Below, piece after piece: positions 1 to 7,871 of a DNA stretch of 64,000 nt. A model generated the notes under the pieces. That model was not told where the DNA came from. It saw nothing but the letters and a program-made list of their open reading frames with translations, and searched no databases. Numbering within the stretch: the first letter of the stretch is position 1; every line of letters begins with the position of its first letter. The DNA is taken from NCBI GenBank assembly GCA_963773315.1, contig CAVZAF010000005.1, positions 806,001 through 870,000 of the forward strand, in the 5' to 3' direction. Both the position numbers and the translations under genes were made by a program. The DNA comes from DATKAS01 sp963773315 (GTDB lineage: Bacteria; Actinomycetota; Acidimicrobiia; Acidimicrobiales; DATKAS01).

Positions 1-1
1 C

Positions 2-1513
2 GCGATCGAGGAGCAGTTCTACTTGCTCTGGCCGCTGATCGTCGTGGGGTGCCTTGCGCTCGGCAGGGGGCGACGTGCGCCGCTCGCGGTGCTCGCCACG
101 GCGTGCGTCGTCGCCTCGGCGTTGCTCATGGCGCACATGGCAAGCGACGACCCGAGCCGGGCGTACTTCGGCACGGACACAAGGGTGCACTCACTCCTCG
201 TTGGTGCGTTGCTCGCGCTCGTCCTCGAACGGTGGCCCGCGAACTCCACCGGAGTCGGAGGACGGGTCCTCCGCGGCATAGGGCCGGTCGCGGCCCTCGC
301 TGTCGTCGCGGCGTACGTCACCATCGGGGACGGCCGGTTGTTCATGTACCGCGGCGGGTTCCTCGCGTTCGCGCTCACGGTTGCGATCGTCATCGCCGCC
401 GCGGTGCGACCCCGCGGCCCGGTGCGCGCGATTCTCTCCCTCGCCCCCCTGGTGTGGATAGGCACCATCTCGTACGGCCTGTACCTGTGGCACTGGCCGG
501 TGCAGCTCGTCCTCACGCCGAATCGCACCCACCTCGACGGCGTCGGGCTCGACCTCGCTCGCGTGGCCGTCACCGTTGCCTGCGCGACGCTCTCGTACTT
601 CGCCGTGGAGCTGCCGATCAGGCGCGGCGTCGCACTCCGCGGTCGCATCGCACTCCCGAGCGTCACCGCTGTCGCGGCCGGCCTCGCCGCCCTCTTGGTG
701 ATGGCGACGGCCGCGACGTCGCCCGCTCCCGCCTTCGCGACCCCCGTCGCCGGCGCCCCGATCACGATCCTCGCATCGAGACGGGTACCACCGCAGCGGA
801 CGACTGCACCAGAGCGATCCTCCGCCACAACGGTCATCTCTCACGCCCCCCAGGTGATCGGCGTCATCGGAGACTCCGTCGCGATGAGCCTCACTCCGGG
901 TTTGGAGGTCCAGGCATCGATGCGCGGCATCTCCGTGGCCAGCGCCGCGATCCCGGGTTGTGGTGCGACGGACGCGTTCTCACTCGACAGTGCCGGCAAC
1001 CCCTTTTCTTGGTCGGACGACTGCGTGACCGCGGTGCCCGAGGTGCAGAACCGGCTGATCGCCGAGTTCCGACCGGACGTGGTCCTTTGGCTGAGCTCGT
1101 GGGAGACGAGCGATCGGCTCGTTGCAGGCCGAGCTGTGCACTTCGACACCCCCGAGGGCGACGCCGCCCTTGTGCGAGGCATGACCGCGACCCTTGATCG
1201 AGTCACGGCCGGAGGCGCGCACCTGGTGATGCTCACCTTGCCGCCCAGGGGGGAGCGGCAGGACGGTCGCACCGTCCACGACGAGCCCGCGACCATCGAG
1301 CACCTCAACGAGCTGATCATGGAATTCGCGTTCGCTCATGCGGATCAGGTGCAGCTCATCGACTTCGCCAACATCGTGTGCCACGGGGGTGCGCCGTGCC
1401 CGAATGAGATCGATGGGATGTGGCTGCGTCCGGACGGGATGCACTTCACCGACGCGACGAGCGTCTGGCCGGCAGCTCGGCTGCTCGACATCCTCCTCGC
1501 TACACCGCAGTGA
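2..1513 (+). CDS. Membrane acyltransferase 3 with C-terminal SGNH domain (5' truncated)
   Basis: OafA/YrhL-type O-acyltransferase, which moves acyl groups onto cell-surface glycans. The gene runs in from the left edge: the first visible residues are AIEEQFYLLWP, the family's conserved motif, so the catalytic His and first membrane helices lie outside the window. Several hydrophobic helices follow to about residue 240 (motif SYGLYLWHWPVQ). A low-complexity linker then leads to an extracellular SGNH hydrolase-like domain with the GDSVA nucleophile block and a C-terminal DGMHFT block carrying the Asp/His pair. About 503 codons are present. The 3' end overlaps the convergent molybdopterin oxidoreductase by 14 nt. 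Family assignment is firm; the acceptor is unknown. Confidence 0.9.
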   Translation, partial: AIEEQFYLLWPLIVVGCLALGRGRRAPLAVLATACVVASALLMAHMASDDPSRAYFGTDTRVHSLLVGALLALVLERWPANSTGVGGRVLRGIGPVAALAVVAAYVTIGDGRLFMYRGGFLAFALTVAIVIAAAVRPRGPVRAILSLAPLVWIGTISYGLYLWHWPVQLVLTPNRTHLDGVGLDLARVAVTVACATLSYFAVELPIRRGVALRGRIALPSVTAVAAGLAALLVMATAATSPAPAFATPVAGAPITILASRRVPPQRTTAPERSSATTVISHAPQVIGVIGDSVAMSLTPGLEVQASMRGISVASAAIPGCGATDAFSLDSAGNPFSWSDDCVTAVPEVQNRLIAEFRPDVVLWLSSWETSDRLVAGRAVHFDTPEGDAALVRGMTATLDRVTAGGAHLVMLTLPPRGERQDGRTVHDEPATIEHLNELIMEFAFAHADQVQLIDFANIVCHGGAPCPNEIDGMWLRPDGMHFTDATSVWPAARLLDILLATPQ

Positions 1514-3780
1514 CCGTCACGGGGATGCCGTTCAGCACCACAGTTCCCGACACTGCATCGAGCAGCTCCTCGTCGGCCAAGAGGTTGAAGTTCACCCCCG
1601 GCCGCGCCGACGCGACACGGAGCGCGACACCCTCGAGATCGTGACCCCACCCGTGCGGCATCGACACGACGCCCGGCCGGATCGTGTCAGTCACCTCGAC
1701 CGGCACATCGAGCTTGCCGACACGCGACGTCACCCGGGCGAGCGCGCCATGAACGAGACCCATCGCCTCGGCATCGATGGGATGCACGAGCAGCGTGCAG
1801 CGCTCCTTGCCCTTCACGAGAACGTCGAGGTTGTGCATCCACGAATTGTTCGACCGGAGGTCGCGACGGCCGATGAGCACGACGTCGCCTTCTCGATCGC
1901 GGTCGAGCGACCCGCGCAGCCGATCCACGTCCGCCAGCAGCGCTGAGGGCGCGAGCTCGACCTTCCCCGACGGTGTGCGCAGCACGTCGGGCAGGCGGGG
2001 CTGCAGCGGGCCGAGATCGACGCCGTGCGGGTTCGCTTCGAGGAACGAGAGGCTCAGGGCCGGCTGCTCGGCGCCCTCGTGATCGACGTAGCTGTCGCGC
2101 CCGCCGAACCAATCGCCGTACGGACCCGATCGCAACATGAAGTCGAGGATGCGCTCGGGACCGCGTCGCGCCGCGAGCATCGCGAGGATCTCGTCGACGT
2201 CGCGACCGTGGAGCGGGCTCGTCGCGTCGCCGGCGGCGTGGGAGACGAGACCGTTGATGGCGACGTCGTCGGCGATGTCGGTGTCGGCACCTGCGCCCTG
2301 GCCCTGAGCGATCAGCGCGAGCTTCGCCATGATTTCCCACTCGTCGAGGCCGCCAGGCTCCGGCTCGAGGACGGGCGGCGAGTAGTTCGCGACGTTGCGG
2401 ATCGCGAACTGCAAGAGCAGGAGGTCGTAGTGCGAGCGCGACAGGTTCGATGTGGGAGGCAGGATCACGTCCGCGTGCCGCGACGTCTCGTTCAGATAGA
2501 TGTCGACGCTGACCATGAAGTCGAGCGAGTCGAGCGCCGCCGCGAGTCGATCACTGTTCGGTGTGGACAGCACGGGGTTGCCCGAGGTCGTGACGAGCGC
2601 GCGGATCTGCCCGGGCCCTTCGGTATCGATCTCCTCCGCCAGCGCCGCGACGGGGTACTCCCCCATCACCTCCGCGAGCCCGCGCACGCGGGTCCGTCCG
2701 CGAGCCATGCGGAAGCCGGGGCCTTTCGCCGGCACACCACGCGTCGTCGGGCTGCCTGTCGCAGGCGTGGTCCACATGATCCCGCCGGGCCGGTCGAGGT
2801 TGCCGGTGAGGACGTTCACCGCATCGATGAGCCACGACGCGGTCGTGCCGAACTCTTGCGTGCACGTGCCGACGCGGCCGTACACGGCGGCGCTCGGCGC
2901 GGTGGCGAGCTCTCGGGCGAGCCCGCGAATGACCGCGGCATCGACCCCACAGGTGACTGCCACTCGCTCGGGAGCGAAGTCGCGGGCCGCGCAGCTCAGC
3001 TCGTCGACTCCCTCCACGAGGTCTTGCGCGTCGCGCGCCGACGGCGACGAGGCCTTCTTCGAAGAGCGCGTGCACGATCGCCATCAGCAGCTGTGCGTCG
3101 GTGCCGGGGACGACCGCGATCCACTCATCGGCCTCGGCGGCGGTCTTCGTCCGACGCGGATCGACCACGACGACTTTGCCGCCGCGGGCGCGCAGCGCCT
3201 CGAGCCTGCCGGGGAAGTCGGGCGCGGTGCAGAGGCTGCCATTCGACGCGTACGGGTTGGCACCCATGATCACGAGGAAGTCGGTGCGGTCGATGTCCGG
3301 GACGGGCACGCTCGCCGGCGTGCCGAACATGTAGGCCGCCGCAACCTGCTTCGGCACCTGATCGACCGTGCCCGCCGAGAACCGCATCCGCGTGCCGATT
3401 CCCTGGGCGAGCGTGCGGGCGTAGAGCATCGACGAGAGGTTGTGGGCGCCGGGGTTCCCCCCGTAGGTCGCGATCGCCTCACGCCCGTAGCTCTCGATGA
3501 TCGGCACGAGTCGCCGCTCGATCTCGCCGAACGCTTCGTCCCATGAGACCTCGACATGGGCGCCGTCGCGCTTCACCAGCGGACGGCGGAGGCGGTCGGG
3601 ATCCTCGTGCAGCTGCTTGAGCGTCGAGCCCTTGGGACAGATGAACCCGTGGCTGAACACGTCGTCTCGGTCGCCGCGGATGCGCACGATCTCGTCGCCC
3701 CGCAAGGTGATCTCGAGCCCGCAGGTCGCCTCGCAGAAGGGGCACGTGCGGAACGCGGTGCGGGTCGGCGCGGCGGTCAT
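1500..3780 (-). CDS. Molybdopterin-dependent oxidoreductase (one frameshift)
   Basis: Member of the DMSO-reductase/formate-dehydrogenase superfamily. The N-terminus has an iron-sulfur site, CPFCEATC followed by CPKG about 30 residues on, then molybdopterin oxidoreductase blocks (GGNPGAHN, GANPYASNG, VVVDPRRTKTA). A C-terminal MGD-binding domain ends the protein. The reading frame breaks at about 3032-3040 inside GGCGCGCG. Removing one base joins both halves into a 759-aa protein, a normal length, so this is probably a sequence error. The ATG at 3780 is chosen because the family Cys motif starts soon after. No small subunits or chaperone are adjacent, so a soluble, single-subunit enzyme with unknown substrate is likely. 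Confidence 0.8.
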
Positions 3781-3829
3781 GCCACCAGCGTGCCCCACGC
3801 GGTCACCGTGCTGCCAAGATCAGTGCGCC

Positions 3830-4519
3830 ATGCGCCGCCTCCATCCCGACCCGTGTGACCCCGTGGACATCGCGGATGCCTACGACGACTCGACCCGAGC
3901 GCCCCACGACGGGCGACCCTGGCTCTACGCCTGCATGATCGCGAGCGCGGACGGCGCGACCGCGGTCGACGGCCGCTCGGGCGGGCTCGGCGGGCCGGGC
4001 GACCGCGCCGTGTTCGCTGCGCTCCGCGGCCAGGCCGACCTCGTGCTCGTCGGTGCGGGCACGGTGCGCGCAGAGCACTACGGCCCACCCAAGCGCGCGG
4101 ACCTCCGCATCGCGATCGTCACGCGAGCGCTCGACGTCGACTGGAAGTCCGACCTCGTGCGCAGCGGGCAGGCGCTCATCGTCACGACCGAGCGCGCGGG
4201 CGATGTGCCGGCGGGTGTCGATGTGATCCGCGCGGGCGAGGAGCACGTCGACCTCACTGCCGCGCTTCGCGTGCTGCACGGCGAGGGAGTGGGGATCGTG
4301 ATGGTCGAAGGCGGACCCACGCTCAACGGCCAGCTCATCGAGCGCGGCTTGGTCGACGAGCTCGCCCTGACGGTCGCGCCCGCGCTTGTGGGCGGCGACT
4401 CAGCCCGGGTCGCCCACGGCGACCGATCCGCGCTCACCGGCATGTCGCTCGTGCACGTCCTCGAGGAGGACGGCTCGCTGTTCTTGCGCTACCGGGCTCA
4501 GGCGTCGGGGTCGCGGTAG
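3830..4519 (+). CDS. RibD C-terminal domain reductase (dihydrofolate-reductase fold)
   Basis: A 229-aa stand-alone homologue of the reductase half of RibD, which uses NADPH to reduce a pyrimidine intermediate of riboflavin synthesis. Seen: the N-terminal MIASADGATAVDGRSGGLGG block (substrate/NADPH loop), LVGAGTVRAEHYGPP, and the C-terminal MVEGGPTLNGQLIERGLVDEL motif typical of the family. No deaminase domain and no other rib genes are nearby, so it may serve another pteridine or flavin reduction. It is transcribed divergently from the molybdopterin oxidoreductase, with 49 nt between the two starts, and its end overlaps nrdR by 22 nt on the opposite strand. Confidence 0.8.
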   Translation: MRRLHPDPCDPVDIADAYDDSTRAPHDGRPWLYACMIASADGATAVDGRSGGLGGPGDRAVFAALRGQADLVLVGAGTVRAEHYGPPKRADLRIAIVTRALDVDWKSDLVRSGQALIVTTERAGDVPAGVDVIRAGEEHVDLTAALRVLHGEGVGIVMVEGGPTLNGQLIERGLVDELALTVAPALVGGDSARVAHGDRSALTGMSLVHVLEEDGSLFLRYRAQASGSR

Positions 4520-4986
4520 GAGCGCTTCGGTTCGGTGCTCTTGCGCAACAGGGTGAGCTCACGGGCGAAGTCGTCCGCCTCGTCGAACCCCTTGTAGACG
4601 CTGGCAAATCGCACGTACGTCACCTCGTCGAGCACCCGCAGTCGATCGAGGACCGCCAGGCCGATGCGCTCGCTCGCGACATCGCCTCCGCCTTCGAGGC
4701 GCAGGCCCTCCTCGACCTCGCCTGCGAGAGCCTCGAGCTGGTCGAGCGACACCGGACGGCCCTTCGCCGCGGCCAGGACTCCGCTGACGACCTTCGACCG
4801 CTCGAAGGGCGCGCGCTCGCCCGAGCGCTTGATGACGACGAGCGGCGCTTCCTCGAGTCGCTCGAACGTCGTGAACCGGCTGCCACACGCGAGGCACTCT
4901 CGCCGTCGCCGGATCGCCGATCCGTCGTCTGCGGTGCGCGAGTCGATCACCTTGTCATCGAGCGACGAGCAGGTGGGGCATCGCAC
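4498..4986 (-). CDS. nrdR: Transcriptional repressor NrdR
   Basis: Zinc-finger and ATP-cone repressor of ribonucleotide reductase genes. The 162-aa protein begins VRCPTCSSLDDKVIDSR from a GTG. The zinc ribbon is CPTC plus CLACGSRFTTFE, and the ATP-cone follows (VVIKRSGERAPFERSKV). The GTG is chosen because NrdR proteins start immediately before the first Cys pair; longer upstream readings are Arg/Ala-rich and unlike the family. The gene lies 17 nt downstream of the LysM gene and points the same way. The lexA / LysM / nrdR order matches Mycobacterium (lexA, Rv2719c, nrdR). No nrd genes are in the window. Confidence 0.95.
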   Translation of the reverse strand: MRCPTCSSLDDKVIDSRTADDGSAIRRRRECLACGSRFTTFERLEEAPLVVIKRSGERAPFERSKVVSGVLAAAKGRPVSLDQLEALAGEVEEGLRLEGGGDVASERIGLAVLDRLRVLDEVTYVRFASVYKGFDEADDFARELTLLRKSTEPKRSYRDPDA

Positions 4987-5003
4987 CACCGCGAAGGTAG
5001 TGG

Positions 5004-5363
5004 TCAGCCGTCGATCGGCACGAGCAACCGATCGCCGGGCTGCAGCGGCGCCGGATGGTCCGCGAGCAGCGCGTCGACCAACGGCCGCACGTCGCCGTCG
5101 GGCTGCACCGCGTGGGCGATAGTCCACACAGTGTCGCCTGGTTGCACGACGACGACGCGGGCCGGGGGGCCGGTGATGTTGCCCTCGGGGGCGGAGGCAG
5201 GGACGCCCCCGAGGGTCGCCATGCCAGCGCGCATGGCGAGAACGAGCGCGACGGCGAGGGCCGCGAGGAGCACGACGGCGACGAACCGGCGCCGCCAGTA
5301 CACGAGCGTGAGGTCGCGCCTCGGCGTGTCGACGTAGAGCGGGGCTGCGGTGGTCACGAACAT
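5004..5363 (-). CDS. Membrane-anchored LysM protein, probable SOS-induced cell-division inhibitor
   Basis: A 119-aa protein with a short basic N-terminus, one transmembrane helix (about residues 29-47, FVAVVLLAALAVALVLAM) and one C-terminal LysM domain (VVVQPGDTVWTIA to DRLLVPIDG) that should bind peptidoglycan outside the membrane. Small SOS-induced membrane/LysM proteins of this layout (YneA in Bacillus, Rv2719c/ChiZ in mycobacteria, DivS in corynebacteria) delay division after DNA damage. The same role is inferred from position next to lexA and nrdR and from three LexA boxes upstream. The ATG at 5363 lies inside the first LexA box and has no visible ribosome site, so the message may be leaderless or start a few codons later. 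Confidence 0.8.
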   Translation of the reverse strand: MFVTTAAPLYVDTPRRDLTLVYWRRRFVAVVLLAALAVALVLAMRAGMATLGGVPASAPEGNITGPPARVVVVQPGDTVWTIAHAVQPDGDVRPLVDALLADHPAPLQPGDRLLVPIDG

Positions 5364-5370
5364 GCGTTCG
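5357..5370. promoter_or_regulatory. LexA box 1 (SOS operator) at the LysM gene start
   Basis: The sequence CGAACATGCGTTCG is a 14-bp near-palindrome fitting the actinobacterial SOS box CGAAC-N4-GTTCG. It overlaps the ATG of the LysM gene at 5361-5363. Two more boxes follow upstream at 25- and 20-bp steps. Confidence 0.8.
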
Positions 5371-5381
5371 TCAGTTCAGCA

Positions 5382-5395
5382 CGAACGTCTGTTCG
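5382..5395. promoter_or_regulatory. LexA box 2 (SOS operator)
   Basis: CGAACGTCTGTTCG fits CGAAC-N4-GTTCG with both half-sites intact. It lies 19 bp upstream of the LysM gene start, where a promoter or transcription start would be expected. Confidence 0.8.
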
Positions 5396-5401
5396 CTGTC
5401 A

Positions 5402-5415
5402 AGAACACGTGTTCG
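5402..5415. promoter_or_regulatory. LexA box 3 (SOS operator)
   Basis: AGAACACGTGTTCG contains a perfect 12-bp palindrome, GAACACGTGTTC. One outer base departs from the consensus. It is the most upstream of three clustered boxes before the LysM gene and lies just after the stop of the 82-aa gene. Confidence 0.7.
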
Positions 5416-5421
5416 CCCTGG

Positions 5422-5670
5422 TCAGCCCGACGCCCGTGGCTTGCGCAGGCCTCTGAACGGCCGCACGACGAGCTCGCCGCTCTGTCGACGGATGAGCACG
5501 TTGCGAATGGGTCGCCGGCTGGCCCCTTCGATCGCCATGCCGGCGCCGTCGTCGAGAAGGTTCCGGGCCAGGTCGATGGCGTCCTGGGGCATCGCCCCGC
5601 CCGTGCGCCACTGGGCGAGCACGACCACCGGCTCGCCCCGCTCGAGGTAGGCGCGCCCGACGATGCTCAC
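5422..5670 (-). CDS. Small protein of unknown function (82 aa) between LexA boxes
   Basis: I do not recognise the family. The GTG-started 82-aa protein begins SIVGRAYLERGEPVVVLAQW, has a central acidic region (ARNLLDDGAGMAIEG) and a basic C-terminus (RPFRGLRKPRASG). No signal peptide, membrane helix or Cys pair is visible. Codon use is normal for the window and the frame is the only plausible one here. It is divergent from lexA with a LexA box between the two starts and three more just after its stop, so SOS co-regulation is plausible. Existence as a real gene is likely but not certain. Confidence 0.55.
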   Translation of the reverse strand: MSIVGRAYLERGEPVVVLAQWRTGGAMPQDAIDLARNLLDDGAGMAIEGASRRPIRNVLIRRQSGELVVRPFRGLRKPRASG

Positions 5671-5737
5671 ACGCTCTGCTTAGGCCACCGCCGTGACTGC
5701 GCCCGCCGTGACCTCTGCCGGCGCGCGCTCCGGCAGG

Positions 5738-5753
5738 TCGAACGGGTGTTTGA
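5738..5753. promoter_or_regulatory. LexA box upstream of lexA (autoregulation)
   Basis: TCGAACGGGTGTTTGA is an SOS box with perfect outer symmetry (TCGAAC and GTTTGA differ at one position). It sits 33 bp before the lexA ATG and between lexA and the divergent 82-aa gene, so one site could control both. A weaker second copy, CGAACATCCGTACG, lies at 5764-5777. Confidence 0.75.
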
Positions 5754-5785
5754 CCCTCCGCGCCGAACATCCGTACGATGGGTGC

Positions 5786-6418
5786 ATGACCGACATCGTG
5801 CTCACCGACCGCCAGCGCGAGATCCTCCAGGTGATCGAGCAGCACATGCGCGATCGGGGCTATCCCCCGTCGGTCCGTGAGATCGGCGAGGCAGTCGGCC
5901 TCACGTCACCGTCGACCGTCCACTCGCACCTGAACACCCTCGAGCGGCTCGGATATCTCCGGCGCGATCCCACGAAGCCCCGCGCCATCGAGGTGCGGTG
6001 GGACTCGTCGTCCGATGCTGCGATCGAGCGCCGGCCGACGCGCCATGTGCCGCTCGTCGGCGACGTCGCCGCGGGCACCGATGTGCTCGCGCAAGAGAAC
6101 GTCGAGGAGCTGCTCCCCCTCCCGGCCGACTTCACCGGCGACGGCGACCTCTTCATGCTGCGGGTGCGAGGCGACTCGATGGTCGACGCCGGAATCTTGA
6201 GTGGCGACTTCGTCGTTGCGCGACGCCAGCACGTCGCCCGCAACGGCGACATCGTGGTCGCCGGCATCCCTGGTGAGGAAGCGACCGTGAAGACCTACAC
6301 CCGCAAAGACGGCCAGATCGTGCTGGTGCCCTCGAACGCGCGGCTCGCGCCGATGCCGTTCGATCCCGACGACGTCACGATCTTCGGCAAGGTCGTGACC
6401 GTGCTGCGCCGGCTCTGA
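5786..6418 (+). CDS. lexA: SOS repressor LexA
   Basis: Repressor of the DNA-damage response that self-cleaves when RecA filaments form. The 210-aa protein has an N-terminal winged helix (LTDRQREILQVIEQH, recognition helix around SPSTVHSHLNTLERLGYL). The C-terminal S24 peptidase domain has cleavage site Ala96-Gly97 in VGDVAAGTDVLA, nucleophile Ser131 in RGDSM and general base Lys169 in ATVKTY; all are intact. The ATG at 5786 is chosen because the protein then begins MTDIVLTDRQREIL as in the family. Its LexA box upstream implies autoregulation. The stop abuts the convergent peroxiredoxin with no gap. Confidence 0.97.
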   Translation: MTDIVLTDRQREILQVIEQHMRDRGYPPSVREIGEAVGLTSPSTVHSHLNTLERLGYLRRDPTKPRAIEVRWDSSSDAAIERRPTRHVPLVGDVAAGTDVLAQENVEELLPLPADFTGDGDLFMLRVRGDSMVDAGILSGDFVVARRQHVARNGDIVVAGIPGEEATVKTYTRKDGQIVLVPSNARLAPMPFDPDDVTIFGKVVTVLRRL

Positions 6419-6886
6419 TCAGGCCGACAGCTTGGCGAGCGCCGCGTCGTACGAGGCCTGCCCTCGCGGCGTGCCGAGGTTCTCTGACTCGAACTCGTCG
6501 ACGACCTTGCCGTCCTTGTCGATGATGAACGTAGCGCGGCTCGCGGCACCCACCATCTCGTTGAACACGCCATAGGTCTGCGCGACCTTGCCGTGCGGCC
6601 AGCTGTCGGAGAGCACGGGAAACGTGTAACCCTGCTCGTCGGCCCACTTCTTCTGGGAGAACCGGCTGTCGCAGCTGCATGCGAGCACCTGCACCCCGGC
6701 CCGCTCGTACTTCGACAGGTCGTCGCGCAGCTGGCACAGCTCGCCCTGGCAGATCCCGGTGAAGGTGAACGGGTAGAAGACGAGGGCGACGTTCTGCTTG
6801 CCGCGGAAGCTCGAGAGCGTGACGTCGTTGCCGTCTTGATCTTTGAGCGTGAAGTCGGGAGCCTCTTCGCCGATCGCGATCGCCAT
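6419..6886 (-). CDS. Peroxiredoxin, AhpE-like
   Basis: A 155-aa thioredoxin-fold peroxidase that reduces hydroperoxides. Seen: GEEAPDFTLKDQDG at the N-terminus, the catalytic block FYPFTFTGICQGELCQLRDD with peroxidatic Cys46 and a second Cys51 five residues on, and the RATFIIDKDGKVV strand. The layout matches AhpE/1-Cys peroxiredoxins; the nearby second Cys could allow a 2-Cys mechanism as in BCP/PrxQ, so the subtype is uncertain. The gene starts 19 nt after the end of the esterase and runs the same way, so the two may be co-transcribed. Confidence 0.9.
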   Translation of the reverse strand: MAIAIGEEAPDFTLKDQDGNDVTLSSFRGKQNVALVFYPFTFTGICQGELCQLRDDLSKYERAGVQVLACSCDSRFSQKKWADEQGYTFPVLSDSWPHGKVAQTYGVFNEMVGAASRATFIIDKDGKVVDEFESENLGTPRGQASYDAALAKLSA

Positions 6887-6904
6887 CTCGGTCGTCTCCT
6901 CGTG

Positions 6905-7871
6905 CTACTCGGTGGTCACGGGTGTGCTCGTCGAGCCTACGTCTCCGAAGAAGAAATCCGAGATGGTCGACGTCGCGTCGAACGGCCGACCAGTCGGCCA
7001 CGAATGGCCCGCGCCCGTCAGGGTGACGAACTGCACCCGCGAGCCGTCACGGCATCGTGACCAGGTCTCCGTCGTCGTCTTGGCCACGGTCGCCTCGTTC
7101 GGCGTGGCCTCACAGCCGAGTGCGTCGGCCATCCAGGTGACCGACACCTCGACCGGGGTGAGCGGTGGCAGCCCGGCCGCGTCACTCTCGGGCGTCGACC
7201 CGCCCTTGTAGGGCACGACCCGATCGCCGGTGCCGTGGATCTCCATGAATGACAGGGGATGGGAGGGTTGGCACCCGGCCATGTTCGTGCCGGACACCGA
7301 CGCGACCCCGAGCACCTTCGCATTGGGATCGCACGCGAGCCGGTACGCCATCATCCCGCCGTTCGAGTGGCCGACCACCACGACGCGCGCGGGATCGATC
7401 TGCGCGAAGGCGTCGAGGTGGTCGATCAGCGCCTCGAGGAACCCGACGTCGTCGTGCGCTTCCCGGACGGCGACGCCGCAGCACGCGCCGGCGTTCCAGT
7501 CGCCGCCGTCGCCTTCCGGATAGGCGATGACCATCCGGCGCTCGTCCGCGAGCGCGTTCCAGCCGCTTCCCGCTTCGATCTCCTCAGGGTCACCGCCCGC
7601 CCCGTGCAGGACGACGACGAGCGGAACCGCACCCTCGGCCGGCAGATCCGTCGGCACATGCAACAGGTAGCGCCGCTCCACACCGTCATTGGTCAGGGTC
7701 TCGACGGAGTCGCCGCTCGGTGCCCGAGGGCGCGCCGGAGGGGACGATGTCGTCGGTGGCTCCGACGACGAGACGACCACCGGCACGGTCGTCGTCACCG
7801 ATGCCGATGACGTGACACTGCAAGCGGTCAGGAGCGCGACGAGCCCGAGCGCGTGCCAGATCGCGCGTCAC
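6905..7871 (-). CDS. Secreted lipoprotein esterase, PHB depolymerase/feruloyl esterase family (start frameshifted)
   Basis: Alpha/beta-hydrolase with the oxyanion strand VVVLHGAGG, nucleophile elbow GHSNGGMMAY, and catalytic His in GAGHSWP near the C-terminus; LpqC-like polyester or feruloyl-ester hydrolase. The conserved domain is open from 7798, but a perfect lipoprotein signal (ALGLVALLTACS, lipobox LTAC) lies in frame upstream without a start codon. Dropping one base of the CGCGCG run at 7858-7866 restores a GTG start at 7871, giving MTRIWHALGLVALLTACS and a 321-aa lipoprotein that overlaps the previous gene's stop as GTGA. A Ser/Thr/Pro linker follows the lipidated Cys. Confidence 0.75.

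Noticed and set aside
7686..7867. C-terminal extension of the cyclase-AAA protein into the esterase gene
   Set aside because: It exists only because of the frameshift at about 8355; the conserved frame stops at 7868.
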